From Maridesulfovibrio zosterae DSM 11974 (lineage in GTDB: Bacteria; Desulfobacterota; Desulfovibrionia; Desulfovibrionales; Desulfovibrionaceae): a DNA stretch of 64,000 bases. The position numbers were made by a program, and so were the translations under genes. Within the stretch, counting starts at the first letter, position 1, and every line of letters starts with the position of its first letter. The DNA lies in the NCBI RefSeq assembly GCF_000425265.1, contig NZ_AUDC01000010.1:558001-622000 (forward strand), given 5' to 3'. The notes below the pieces were generated by a model that saw only the letters and a program-made list of their open reading frames with translations, did no database searches and was not told the DNA's origin. Positions 44,465-53,273 of the stretch are shown in pieces.

Positions 44465-45262
44465 TTATTTTAAATTAATTTTAGAATAGTTGTTTTTATC
44501 TAGTTTAATCTTCTCTGTGCCATCAGGAAGTTCCATTTTAAGGGCTTCATCCGGCCATTTTTCAGCAAAGAAGGTTCTGGACTTGATACGTAACACAGCT
44601 TTTTCACCAGTTCCGGTATATACAATGATTTTGTCCGGTAACATTTTACCGGAATCATTGAGTTCATAAGCGGAAAGTTCCATTTTCCAGGGATTCTCAT
44701 TGGGCCCGGTGATTTCCGTTGCTACTCCCTGCTCATTAAGAATTATGGAGCTTATCTGGCTGTTGTCGAATGAGTATCTGAATTTTGTTTCAGCAACAGG
44801 TGTTACTGTATTGTACACGTTTGGAATCAGGGATTGATAGCAACCGCTAACGAGTCCCGCAAGGTCTTTAAGGGAAAAGGGGAATGGCAATCCAAGAAGT
44901 TGTACAGCTCTAAGTGGAGAAGAGTGTGAATAAGACGTCCGTTCATCCGGATAGAAGGCAGTAAGCCCTGCATTCTCTTCGCGGATGTGAGCCACATATG
45001 CACCGATTCCAGCACGCACATCTAGGCGTAATGGCAACTCATAGTCTCCCCATAAAGTTATTGTCGTTCGATGTCCTTTACCTTCTGATGAATAATAAAG
45101 ACTGGCTGTAGCTTTTATGCCGGTTGAGTTGCAACTGCTGTATGTTTTTTTAAACTGTGCATATTGGCTTTCAGGTTTATTCAGCTTGACTGTGTGTGTT
45201 GCACAGCCGCTGACTGCTAACATGAATGCCACTACAATCATTAAAGCAAAACGGGAAATCAT
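44465..45262 (-). CDS. LolB-like (DUF4292-type) outer-membrane lipoprotein
   Basis: A 265-residue lipoprotein with lipobox AVSGC (Cys20). The mature part is beta-rich with the early pattern IKATASLYYSSEGKGHRTTITLWGDYELPLRLDV, typical of LolB-like/DUF4292 proteins that receive lipoproteins at the outer membrane. Its start overlaps the TPR gene stop (ATGA), so the two are translationally coupled. LolB identity is by shape and context; the true substrate is not known. Confidence 0.7.
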   Translation of the reverse strand: MISRFALMIVVAFMLAVSGCATHTVKLNKPESQYAQFKKTYSSCNSTGIKATASLYYSSEGKGHRTTITLWGDYELPLRLDVRAGIGAYVAHIREENAGLTAFYPDERTSYSHSSPLRAVQLLGLPFPFSLKDLAGLVSGCYQSLIPNVYNTVTPVAETKFRYSFDNSQISSIILNEQGVATEITGPNENPWKMELSAYELNDSGKMLPDKIIVYTGTGEKAVLRIKSRTFFAEKWPDEALKMELPDGTEKIKLDKNNYSKINLK

Positions 45263-47007
45263 AAATTTTCCAGCTTTTTGAGAATATCTTTTTTATTTGA
45301 AGGTTTAAAACTTAATGCTTTTTTGTAACCTTTCTCTGCTTCTTTTTTGTTACCCAGTGCCAGCGCAATATCACCGTAATGTTCCCATAATTCTGGTTGC
45401 TTGGGTCTTAATGATATTGCCTTATTAATAAGTTCCCATGCGTCATCATAGTTTCCCATGCGATAATTCACCCATGCTAAAGAATCTATTATGTATCCGT
45501 TGTCCGGCTCAAGGCGATTGGCTCTTGATACAAGCACAAGGGCTCGATCTAGTTGTTCATTTTTTTCGGCAAGCAGGTAGCCCACAAAGTTTAAAGCATC
45601 GGAGTGATCAGGATGTTTTGAAATGATTTGTTCCATATACTTAATAGTTTTATCCAGATTTCCTCTTTTCTCTTCGGTTAATCCAAGCTGGAAAAGAATT
45701 TTTGGATTATCGGGAGAGTTTGTGTTGCCGCGCAAAAGGGCTTTTTCCGCTAAATCATTTTGACCTGTTTCGGAATACAGAGCTGCTTCTAAAAGATAGA
45801 AATCAGCATCTTCCGGGAATCTTTTCTGACCTTCACTAATGATTTTAAGAGCCTCATCATTGCGCTTCATGTCCATGAGCAGATGGGACTTAAATTGTAG
45901 GCATCGGTCATAATGATCACTTTTAGAAGTTATTTTATTCAAAAAATCCAAAGCTTTTTTCGGGTTACTCTCCCCTTCGTATGCTATGGATGCTTTGAAG
46001 AAATAGTAGGCATCAGGAATAGGCTTTTGCTGGGTAAAAATATCAAGGATGGTTGAAGCCTGACCAAAAAATTTTCCGTTAAGAAAAACTTGCGCAGCTT
46101 CCAGAAGAAAAGCATTGTTACGCGGTCCTTCCAGAACCAGCTTTAAGGCTTGTTCCGGGTTATTCAGTTTAAGAGAAAGCTCAATCAGTCTGATCCTGAT
46201 GTGGTTTGACACATCTGGAAATTCCAGCATTTTGCTATAAATTTTCTCAGCTTCAGAGTAATCCTTTTCAATCTCATAAAGGTAGGCAAGCTCCCCCCAT
46301 GCTTCAATAAAATTAGGATCAGCCTTTACAGCTTTGCGAAGACTCTTGATTGCTTGCTTAGTTAGCCCCAAAGCTGCACTTGATTTGCCGTGTAAGTAAT
46401 GAATCTGCTGAGTTCGTTTGTTTTGCGGAATGACTTTAAGAATATCAAGTGCCTGAGCAAATTTCTTTTGTTCCAGGTAGATACGTGCAAGATGTGTAGT
46501 AACAAGAAGGTCATCAGGTTTTTTATGCAGATATTCTTTGAGAACCGCTTCTGCATCTTTGCTACGGTTGTCCACGAGGTATGTGTTGGCAAGATTTATA
46601 GTCAGGTCCCTGTTAAAAGGGTATTTTTCTAGAGCTTCTTTGAGAGCCGCTCTTGCTTCATCAATCTGTTGTGAAGTCCAGTACAGGGCAAATTTATCGA
46701 GATAAAGCTGCACAGTAGGCTCTACAGCAATGATTCTATCCAGCACCACCAAAGCTTCTTTCTGTATTTTGGCAGCTTCATTTATGGCTATCGGCGTACG
46801 CAAGCCTTGGCTCATTATCTGGCCCAACCTGGAACGGTAGTCCATGTAAACGAGATAGTCGTATGTCAACTGTGCTTCAGGGTTAAGCTGAAGCGCAGCT
46901 GTCTGCATTGTCTTCTGTGCACAGCCCTGCATCATTAAAATGGCCAGCAGGGCAAATATTACAACAGATTTGGTAGTATATTTTGAATTGCCGGACAGAT
47001 AGGTCAT
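45259..47007 (-). CDS. TPR-repeat lipoprotein
   Basis: A 582-residue protein. A hydrophobic leader ends in ILMMQGC (Cys at about 29), a plausible lipobox. The rest is a chain of about a dozen tetratricopeptide repeats, for example FIEAWGELAYLYEIEKDYSEAEKIY, HSDALNFVGYLLAEKNEQLDRAL and QPELWEHYGDIALALGNKKEAEKGYKKAL. Such proteins act as envelope scaffolds. Starts overlap by four bases both with the HD gene upstream and the LolB-like gene downstream. AAGGA precedes the ATG. No enzymatic domain. Confidence 0.88.
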   Translation of the reverse strand: MTYLSGNSKYTTKSVVIFALLAILMMQGCAQKTMQTAALQLNPEAQLTYDYLVYMDYRSRLGQIMSQGLRTPIAINEAAKIQKEALVVLDRIIAVEPTVQLYLDKFALYWTSQQIDEARAALKEALEKYPFNRDLTINLANTYLVDNRSKDAEAVLKEYLHKKPDDLLVTTHLARIYLEQKKFAQALDILKVIPQNKRTQQIHYLHGKSSAALGLTKQAIKSLRKAVKADPNFIEAWGELAYLYEIEKDYSEAEKIYSKMLEFPDVSNHIRIRLIELSLKLNNPEQALKLVLEGPRNNAFLLEAAQVFLNGKFFGQASTILDIFTQQKPIPDAYYFFKASIAYEGESNPKKALDFLNKITSKSDHYDRCLQFKSHLLMDMKRNDEALKIISEGQKRFPEDADFYLLEAALYSETGQNDLAEKALLRGNTNSPDNPKILFQLGLTEEKRGNLDKTIKYMEQIISKHPDHSDALNFVGYLLAEKNEQLDRALVLVSRANRLEPDNGYIIDSLAWVNYRMGNYDDAWELINKAISLRPKQPELWEHYGDIALALGNKKEAEKGYKKALSFKPSNKKDILKKLENL

Positions 47008-47792
47008 ATGATCCTTTCAGGTTGATCGTCAGGTCTGTATTTAGGGTCTTCTGATAGTTCAATTAGTTTTTCGTAAATTGCGGAACCTATATTTATGCCT
47101 TGAGCAATCATTTCCGGTCCGTATTTCCGGCCTGTTTCGGTCCTGAAGGTTGAGTCTATTGACTTGATGATTTCTAAACCTTTGGGGAATTTCTCAATAA
47201 TTTCTTTGATAGTCCAATCTTCGTAATCGCAAATCTCCCACAAAGTGGTCGAGAAGTTATCAGGTCCCCAGCGGAATTTGTCAGCATCGTATAGAGCACT
47301 GCTTAAAAGCTCCAGTTCTGGGTCATTTTCGATCGGTTGTTCAGTCTTGAACGCCTCGTGGCGGGCAATTGCCTCAGCAATGAGTTCCTTGCTGCGTTCT
47401 GAGAGAGGGTAATTATTAAGGATTACCTTTGAGGTTTCTGCTCCTCTTTTTGCGTGATCCTCATCCAGTCTGCAACTGTCATGCAGCAGGCCGCAGAATT
47501 GGGCCAGAAGAACAAGCTCGCGCACCCTGTCCTGATCCATATCTTCGCCTTCTTTTAAAATGATGGCCCCGGCTTCAATCGCAACTTTTTTGGAATGATA
47601 TATTCCGTGGGCATATTCATCATAAAGAAAAGGCAGAACGTCTTCTTGCAACCTGATGACCAGCGGGTGGTCAAAAAACATATCTCTAGCAAATTCAAGC
47701 TGAGTTTCAAGGTCGCGATAAAAAACAGGAACTGGTTGTGCAGAGGCCATAGCCTTAGCTTCTTTTTTTAATTCAATAAGCAGTTTATTCAT
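47004..47792 (-). CDS. HD-domain phosphohydrolase-like protein
   Basis: A 262-residue soluble protein with a complete HD-superfamily metal site: His in GIYHSKKVAIEAG, His-Asp in GLLHDSCRLDEDH, a later His in AIARHEAF and an Asp in YDADKFRWG. Substrate unknown; nucleotides are common for the fold. I start at the ATG 47792, which overlaps the sigma factor stop by eight bases; a TTG at 47798 is an alternative. The gene is second in the rpoH operon and is coupled to both neighbours. Confidence 0.85.
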   Translation of the reverse strand: MNKLLIELKKEAKAMASAQPVPVFYRDLETQLEFARDMFFDHPLVIRLQEDVLPFLYDEYAHGIYHSKKVAIEAGAIILKEGEDMDQDRVRELVLLAQFCGLLHDSCRLDEDHAKRGAETSKVILNNYPLSERSKELIAEAIARHEAFKTEQPIENDPELELLSSALYDADKFRWGPDNFSTTLWEICDYEDWTIKEIIEKFPKGLEIIKSIDSTFRTETGRKYGPEMIAQGINIGSAIYEKLIELSEDPKYRPDDQPERII

Positions 47793-48753
47793 TGTCAAAT
47801 ATCCAGTCTGGAGAAAAATCTTTTACTGTTTCAGCCAGATGCTCTTTTAACTTACTTAAAAGTCTTGCTTCAATCTGGCGGACTCTTTCTCTGGTGACAC
47901 CGAACTCCTCACCTATATCCCGGAGTGTTCTCGGGGAATCTGAGAGAAGACGGTCATTTAAAATTACCTGTTCCTTTTCATTAAGATCAGGAACAATTGT
48001 TTTTAACTGTTTAAGCAGTAATGTGGAAATCTCTTTGTTGGCAAGAGTTTCTTCAACACCCGGACCAAGGTCAGGCAGAAAATCCATGCGGGTGGCTTCT
48101 GAATCTTCGCCGAATTTGAGGTTTAAAGAGAGATCATTCTTAGCCAGACGCTGGTCCATCTCCGTGATTTCTTCTTCACTTACATTTAAGTTTTCTGAAA
48201 GGACAGAGGTAGTTGGGTCAAACCCAAGAAGTTGTAATCTTTGACGTTCTTTGTTTAAGTTATAAAAAAGCTTACGCTGTGTCTGGGTCGTTCCAATTTT
48301 GACCATACGCCAGTTATCCATAATATATTTGAGGATATAGGCTTTTATCCAGAATGCAGCATAGTATGAAAATTTTATGCCTTTATCAGGATCAAACTTG
48401 TTCACGGCCTTCATAAGACCTACGTTTCCTTCCTGAATAAGGTCCAAAACATTCTGCATCCAGCGGCGCTGAAAATCCATAGCAATTTTAACAACCAGAC
48501 GCAGGTGTGAAGAAACAAGACGGAATGCAGCTTCCTGATCCCCATTTTCCTGCACTCGTTTCGCCAGTTGAAACTCTTCGTCAGGCTCAAGTAGCGGGAA
48601 ACGGCTTATTTCTTGTAGATAAAGGTGTAAAGGATCTTTAGTAGCAATTTCTCCTTTTGCTCTGGGCGTGGGGAGAAAGTCCGGTTTTGGAGTTACCTTT
48701 ATTTCTTCGTTTTCAACGAGTTCCAATTCTACTGGGTCTTCATTTAATGTCAT
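47785..48753 (-). CDS. rpoH: RNA polymerase sigma-32 factor
   Basis: A 322-residue sigma-70-family protein. Region 1.2 (DPLHLYLQEISRFPLL), region 2 (LVSSHLRLVVKIAMDFQRR; LIQEGNVGLMKAVNKFDP; FSYYAAFWIKAYI), the RpoH box QRKLFYNL (159-166) and region 4 (TLRDIGEEFGVTRERVRQIEARLLSKL) are all present. The RpoH box marks it as the heat-shock sigma factor rather than a housekeeping one. It heads an operon with an HD protein, a TPR lipoprotein and a LolB-like lipoprotein, an unusual company that suggests an envelope link. Confidence 0.9.
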   Translation of the reverse strand: MTLNEDPVELELVENEEIKVTPKPDFLPTPRAKGEIATKDPLHLYLQEISRFPLLEPDEEFQLAKRVQENGDQEAAFRLVSSHLRLVVKIAMDFQRRWMQNVLDLIQEGNVGLMKAVNKFDPDKGIKFSYYAAFWIKAYILKYIMDNWRMVKIGTTQTQRKLFYNLNKERQRLQLLGFDPTTSVLSENLNVSEEEITEMDQRLAKNDLSLNLKFGEDSEATRMDFLPDLGPGVEETLANKEISTLLLKQLKTIVPDLNEKEQVILNDRLLSDSPRTLRDIGEEFGVTRERVRQIEARLLSKLKEHLAETVKDFSPDWIFDNE

Positions 48754-49093
48754 TGCCTGGGTGGTTTTCCTGTTCGCCTTAAATTTATTGAATATTTTTT
48801 AAAAACATTGAGAGCATATTAGTAACGTATAAGGATATAGTTTTTATTTGTCCTTTTCAATGTTTTTAAGTAGAAGCGTTTTTAACGCATTATCCCTTCT
48901 CTTTCAAACTTTTCAAGCTCGGCTTTGTATCATTTTTCAAAATAATATATCATGACCGAACAGGGCTGAGATATTTTTAGGCAATAAATATAATAAAATA
49001 ATATTTTTTTGCTTAATGGGGTTGGGAAATATTTATTAAAAAACAATCATCTTTTTGGCTTAAATTAATCACAACTATTTGGGAGTAGCAGTC
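48754..49093. other. Divergent intergenic region between rpoH and metH
   Basis: About 340 bp, strongly AT-rich. It must hold promoters for both genes. I see a small GCGTT-TTT-AACGC dyad near 48878 but no confident promoter boxes, CIRCE element, cobalamin riboswitch or SAM riboswitch. Confidence 0.4.
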
Positions 49094-51514
49094 ATGCCTG
49101 ATTTTCGCAAAGCCCTCGGCGATGGACGAGTATACTTTTTCGACGGCGGATACGGAACTTTTTTGCAAAGCAGAGGGTTGCCTGCGGGTATGTCTCCTGA
49201 AGTTTTCGGACTGGAAAGACCTGATGTAATAAAGTCTGTGCATCAGGATTACGTGGATGCCGGGGCAAATGTTCTGACTACGAATACTTTTGGCGGAAGT
49301 CGGCCAAAGCTTGGCGCTGATGTTGATGTCATCGCTTTGAACCGTGAAATGGCGTTGCTTGCAAGATCTATAGCCGGAGACACTGTTTTTGTCGGCGGGA
49401 GCGTTGGTCCTACTGGACATTTTGTGCAGCCTCTTGGCGAAATGACTTTCAAAGAGATGGTTGAAATTTATAAAGAGCAGATTCAGGGATTGGTTGAAGG
49501 TGGAGTTGATCTCATCCTTGGCGAAACTCACTTTGACCTTGCTGAAGCCCGGGCAGTTGTTATTGCAGCTAGAGAAGTATGCGATCTACCCGTGGCGATC
49601 TCAATGACTTTTGAATCTCCGTCGGCATGTCTGACCGGTACTTCTCCACTTACTTTTGTCGATGCCATGCAGAATATGGGTGTTGAGCTTATGGGGACTA
49701 ACTGCAGTGCCGGACCGGAGCAGATTTTTGAAGTCCTTAAAAATATGCAACCTCGTCTATCTTCTCCACTGCTGGTTGAAGCAAACGCGGGATTGCCGGA
49801 ACTTGATGAGAACCGTAACACTGTTTTTCGTCTTAAGCCGGAGCCTTTCGCTGAACAGTCCGTACGTTTTCTCGAAGTTGGTGCTAAGTTTATCGGTGGT
49901 TGCTGCGGAACGGGACCGGACCACATTCGAGCCCTCAGAGCCGCTGTAGGCGATGCCAGATGGAAACGTCCTGTCCCTCAGGATGATTGCCAAATGGTAC
50001 TTACTTCCCGTGGAGAGTCCGTTGCAATCGGATTTGAACAGCGTGGGGTAATAATCGGTGAACGCATCAACCCTACTGGTAAAAAAGTTCTTATTGCGGA
50101 GTTGCAGAAGGGACAGTTTACCGAGGCTATGAAGTTTGCTGAAGAGCAGGTTACGGCCGGTGCACCAGTTCTGGATGTGAATGTCGGTGCTCCGATGGTG
50201 GATGAGGTTCAGACACTTCCTGCTCTAACTAAAGAAATTTTTGCGCAGTATTCTGCCCCGCTGAGTATAGATTCAACCAACCCGGATGCTGTGGAAGCGG
50301 CTTTATGGGAATATCCAGGTACTCCTCTGGTAAATTCCATCAGCGGTGAACCAGGACGTATGGAGCGTCTTGGTCCTTTGTGTAAAAAGTTCGGGGCCCC
50401 TTTTATTTTACTGCCTATTATCGGGAGCAAGCTTCCTTTTACCTGTGAAGAGAGAATTGAAGTTGTATCCAACCTTCTTAAACAGGCTGATGAAATAGGA
50501 ATTCCACGCCGACTGATCATGGTCGATGCTCTGGCTCTGACCGTTTCATCAAAACCTACTGCCGCCCGTCATTGCCTTGATTTTATCCGTCATTGCAAGG
50601 AGGAATGGAATCTTCCTACTGTTTTGGGACTTTCCAATGTTTCTTTCGGGCTTCCTGCCCGTGAGCTGCTTAATTCCAGTTTCCTGACTCTCTGTCAGGG
50701 GCAGGGGATGTGTGCATTTATCGCTAATCCGAATTCTTCTAGATTGCGTGAAGCTCTTTATTCTGCGGAAGTACTTTTGGCTCGTGACCCACAGGCTGAG
50801 CAGTTCATTGAGAAATTTTCTGACTGGACTCCTTCCGGTGATAATAGTGGAGGTTCAGGCGTAGGGGGAAGCAAGGCTCCGGATAAGTCCGGCGCGGACA
50901 ATCTTTTTGATGCTGTTGTCAAGGGTGACCGTGGTAATATCGTAGCTCTTGTTGAACGAGACCTTGAGGCCGGTCGCAAGCCTTTTGAACTGGTTAACGG
51001 AGATCTTATTCCTGCTATTATGGAAGTGGGAGAGAAATACGAGAGCAAAGAATATTTTCTGCCGCAGCTATTACAATCGGCTGAGACATTGCAGAAGGCT
51101 TTTGAAAAGCTGAAGCCATTACTCGAAGAAGAGGGCGGAGATCAGGAGAAAGATACGATTATTATGGCAACCGTTGAAGGTGATATTCATGATATCGGTA
51201 AAAATATAGTCTGTCTCATGCTGCGCAATCATGGTTTTAATGTAATTGATCTTGGTAAAGACGTACCTGCTGAAAATATTGTTAAGGCTGTACAGGAACA
51301 TCAGGCTAAAATTGTCGGTCTTTCCGCTCTTATGACTACTACAATGGTCCGAATGGAGGATACAATCAATCTTCTTAAAGAACGTGGATTAAATACCAAA
51401 GTGATGATTGGCGGAGCAGTTATTACCGGCGGGTTTTGCGATTCCATCGGGGCTGATGGCTGGTCAACTGATGCTGTCGCAGCTGTAAAGGTTGCAAAAC
51501 AATTATTGCAGTAG
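49094..51514 (+). CDS. metH: B12-dependent homocysteine methyltransferase, short form
   Basis: An 806-residue methionine synthase. Order: homocysteine/zinc domain (about 1-290; zinc ligands Cys204 in GTNCSAGPE and Cys270-Cys271 in GGCCGTG), pterin-binding domain (IIGERINPTGKKVL; LDVNVGAPMVDE), a Gly/Ser-rich linker near 585-600, B12 cap domain, and Rossmann B12 domain with DIHDIG (697-702) supplying the cobalt-binding histidine. The C-terminal reactivation domain of the 1200-residue enzymes is missing, as in many anaerobes, so a separate reactivase is expected. The ATG at 49094 has GGGAG upstream; a TTG at 49079 is less likely. A terminator follows. Confidence 0.92.
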   Translation: MPDFRKALGDGRVYFFDGGYGTFLQSRGLPAGMSPEVFGLERPDVIKSVHQDYVDAGANVLTTNTFGGSRPKLGADVDVIALNREMALLARSIAGDTVFVGGSVGPTGHFVQPLGEMTFKEMVEIYKEQIQGLVEGGVDLILGETHFDLAEARAVVIAAREVCDLPVAISMTFESPSACLTGTSPLTFVDAMQNMGVELMGTNCSAGPEQIFEVLKNMQPRLSSPLLVEANAGLPELDENRNTVFRLKPEPFAEQSVRFLEVGAKFIGGCCGTGPDHIRALRAAVGDARWKRPVPQDDCQMVLTSRGESVAIGFEQRGVIIGERINPTGKKVLIAELQKGQFTEAMKFAEEQVTAGAPVLDVNVGAPMVDEVQTLPALTKEIFAQYSAPLSIDSTNPDAVEAALWEYPGTPLVNSISGEPGRMERLGPLCKKFGAPFILLPIIGSKLPFTCEERIEVVSNLLKQADEIGIPRRLIMVDALALTVSSKPTAARHCLDFIRHCKEEWNLPTVLGLSNVSFGLPARELLNSSFLTLCQGQGMCAFIANPNSSRLREALYSAEVLLARDPQAEQFIEKFSDWTPSGDNSGGSGVGGSKAPDKSGADNLFDAVVKGDRGNIVALVERDLEAGRKPFELVNGDLIPAIMEVGEKYESKEYFLPQLLQSAETLQKAFEKLKPLLEEEGGDQEKDTIIMATVEGDIHDIGKNIVCLMLRNHGFNVIDLGKDVPAENIVKAVQEHQAKIVGLSALMTTTMVRMEDTINLLKERGLNTKVMIGGAVITGGFCDSIGADGWSTDAVAAVKVAKQLLQ

Positions 51515-51536
51515 TTTGAAATTAAATAAATTAAGT

Positions 51537-51575
51537 ACCGCTGCAAAGATTATCTTTGTGGCGGTTCTGTTTTTT
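51537..51575 (+). terminator. Intrinsic terminator of metH
   Basis: ACCGC-TG-CAAAG / CTTTG-TG-GCGGT forms an interrupted 10-bp stem followed by six T residues. Confidence 0.8.
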
Positions 51576-51702
51576 ATGTTCCAAGTCGGTTAAGAGTTCT
51601 TATTGGACAGACATAGCCTGTTATATGATTTTGAATTCTTTCAAGGAATCTGCTAGTGCAATGGTTAAATAATTCAGATTAAATAATTATATTGGGGTTG
51701 AA

Positions 51703-52188
51703 ATGAAATTTCTCAATAAAATAAGTCTAATAATATTTGTAATGATTGTTCTTTCTGTTGGCTGTAATCAGGTTGAAACAGCGCAGGGAGTTGAAGGTAT
51801 TAATGCTCAGGGTGTTCAGGACTTGATCAATAAGAATAAAGGTAAAGTCGTATTAGTTAATTTCTGGGCAACATGGTGTCCTCCCTGTCGTGCCGAGATT
51901 CCTGATCTTATCGAATTACGTAAAAAATTCTCTGATGATGAGTTGGTGATGATCGGTGTTTCTGTTGACGCTGACCGGACTGCTGTCGATAACTTCATGG
52001 GCAAGGGTGCTAAGTTTAATTATCCTATTTATTTTGCAGATGATGATGTGGGGAATTATTTCAGAATTCAGAGTATTCCCCGCACCATTATGTATGATCC
52101 CAAAGGAAAACGTGTTTTTGATAAAGAAGGCAGTTATCCGGGAGCCATGTTTGAAAATTATACTAGAAAATTGTTGAAGGACCGGTAA
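51703..52188 (+). CDS. TlpA/ResA-like thioredoxin lipoprotein
   Basis: A 161-residue lipoprotein: signal ending LSVGC (Cys21), then a thioredoxin fold with the active site WATWCPPCRAE (Cys59, Cys62) and the cis-Pro region IQSIPRTIMYD. It should act as a thiol-disulfide reductant on the periplasmic side, for example in cytochrome c maturation, which fits an organism that makes c-type haem proteins. It is followed after six bases by an acetyltransferase gene with an unrelated job. Substrate unknown. Confidence 0.9.
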   Translation: MKFLNKISLIIFVMIVLSVGCNQVETAQGVEGINAQGVQDLINKNKGKVVLVNFWATWCPPCRAEIPDLIELRKKFSDDELVMIGVSVDADRTAVDNFMGKGAKFNYPIYFADDDVGNYFRIQSIPRTIMYDPKGKRVFDKEGSYPGAMFENYTRKLLKDR

Positions 52189-52194
52189 AAGTAA

Positions 52195-52653
52195 ATGGTT
52201 CAGATTAGAAAAGCGATGATGAGAGATGCTAAAGATATTCATCTCATCATAAAAGACAGGACTAAGGATGCAATGGTTTTGCCGCGTCCTTTAAATTCAA
52301 TATACAGCCATTTACGCGATTTTTTTGTTGCTGAAGATGATTCTGGCCAAATTATAGGTTGCTGTGCACTTGCCATCAGTTGGGATTTTCTGGCAGAAGT
52401 TCGTTCTTTGGTCGTTGTGCCGGAAGCGCGTGGTTCCAATATTGGAGCTGCAATGGTTCATGCCTGTATTCAGGAAGCACGAGACCTTGGTGTTAAAGAT
52501 GTATTTGTACTTACAAATATTGAGAAGTTTTTTGCAAAGCTGGGTTTTACTGAGACAGATAAGAATATTTTGCCTCAAAAAATATGGGCCGATTGCATCA
52601 ATTGCCCTATGTTCCCAGACTGTGATGAAATTCCAATGGTTATTAAACTTTAA
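52195..52653 (+). CDS. Short ArgA-like N-acetyltransferase (GNAT)
   Basis: A 152-residue GNAT enzyme with the acetyl-CoA pocket SLVVVPEARGSNIGAAMVHAC and a C-terminal tail KIWADCINCPMFPDCDEIPMV containing three cysteines. The EVRSLVV...PEARGSNIG wording and the C-terminal pattern match the short N-acetylglutamate synthases that start arginine synthesis in some bacteria, but generic GNAT function is not excluded. It starts six bases after the thioredoxin gene and ends 21 bases before hpt, so all three probably share a message. Confidence 0.8.
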   Translation: MVQIRKAMMRDAKDIHLIIKDRTKDAMVLPRPLNSIYSHLRDFFVAEDDSGQIIGCCALAISWDFLAEVRSLVVVPEARGSNIGAAMVHACIQEARDLGVKDVFVLTNIEKFFAKLGFTETDKNILPQKIWADCINCPMFPDCDEIPMVIKL

Positions 52654-52674
52654 AATTCAATAAGGAAAACTAAA

Positions 52675-53199
52675 ATGGGCCATAGCCTCAAAGAAGTTTT
52701 TTCTAAAGAAATAATTGCGGAAAGAATTAAAGAACTTGGTAAGCAGATTTCAGAAACATATGGTCAGGAGCCGTTGATCTGTGTTTGTGTTCTAAAAGGA
52801 GCCTATTTGTTTTTTGCAGATATCACTCGTGCATTGAGCTCTGACCCTGAGATAGATTTTGTGCGTCTTTCCAGTTATGGAAATGGTACCAGCAGAACTG
52901 GAAATATGAACTTCTCTAAAGATCTTGAAGTTTCCATTGCTGATAAGCACGTGCTGATTATAGAAGATATTGTTGATACAGGACATTCTGTTGAATTTCT
53001 CAAGCATGTATTTGAAAAGCGTAATCCTCTGAGTGTAAAAACCTGTGCTCTTATTGATAAAAGAGAACGTCGGGAGATTGATCTGGAAGTCGAATTTCCA
53101 GGTTTTGTGGTTGAGAGTGGCTTTCTTGTAGGATACGGAATGGACTATGCTGAGAAATACAGGTATTTAAGTGCAGTATATGACCTTGAAAATGTCTAG
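52675..53199 (+). CDS. hpt: Hypoxanthine phosphoribosyltransferase
   Basis: A 174-residue purine-salvage enzyme joining hypoxanthine or guanine to PRPP. Family motifs: LKGAYLFFADI early, the flexible-loop region SSYGNGTSRTG, and the PRPP signature VLIIEDIVDTGHS (93-105), then KTCALIDKRERREI and FVVGYGMDYAEKYR-like C-terminal sequence (GFLVGYGMDYAEKYR). Length is normal. SD AAGGAAA upstream. Same strand and short spacing to the acetyltransferase upstream. Confidence 0.95.
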   Translation: MGHSLKEVFSKEIIAERIKELGKQISETYGQEPLICVCVLKGAYLFFADITRALSSDPEIDFVRLSSYGNGTSRTGNMNFSKDLEVSIADKHVLIIEDIVDTGHSVEFLKHVFEKRNPLSVKTCALIDKRERREIDLEVEFPGFVVESGFLVGYGMDYAEKYRYLSAVYDLENV

Positions 53200-53273
53200 T
53201 CTTGTTGCTTTTATGGAAATTATTTCAAATATTACATTTGTTTAAACCTATTGAATAGCAGGTAGAGCGGTCC

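Noticed and set aside
48754-49093. Cobalamin or SAM riboswitch before metH
   Set aside because: No conserved B12-box or SAM core sequence was found in the AT-rich gap.
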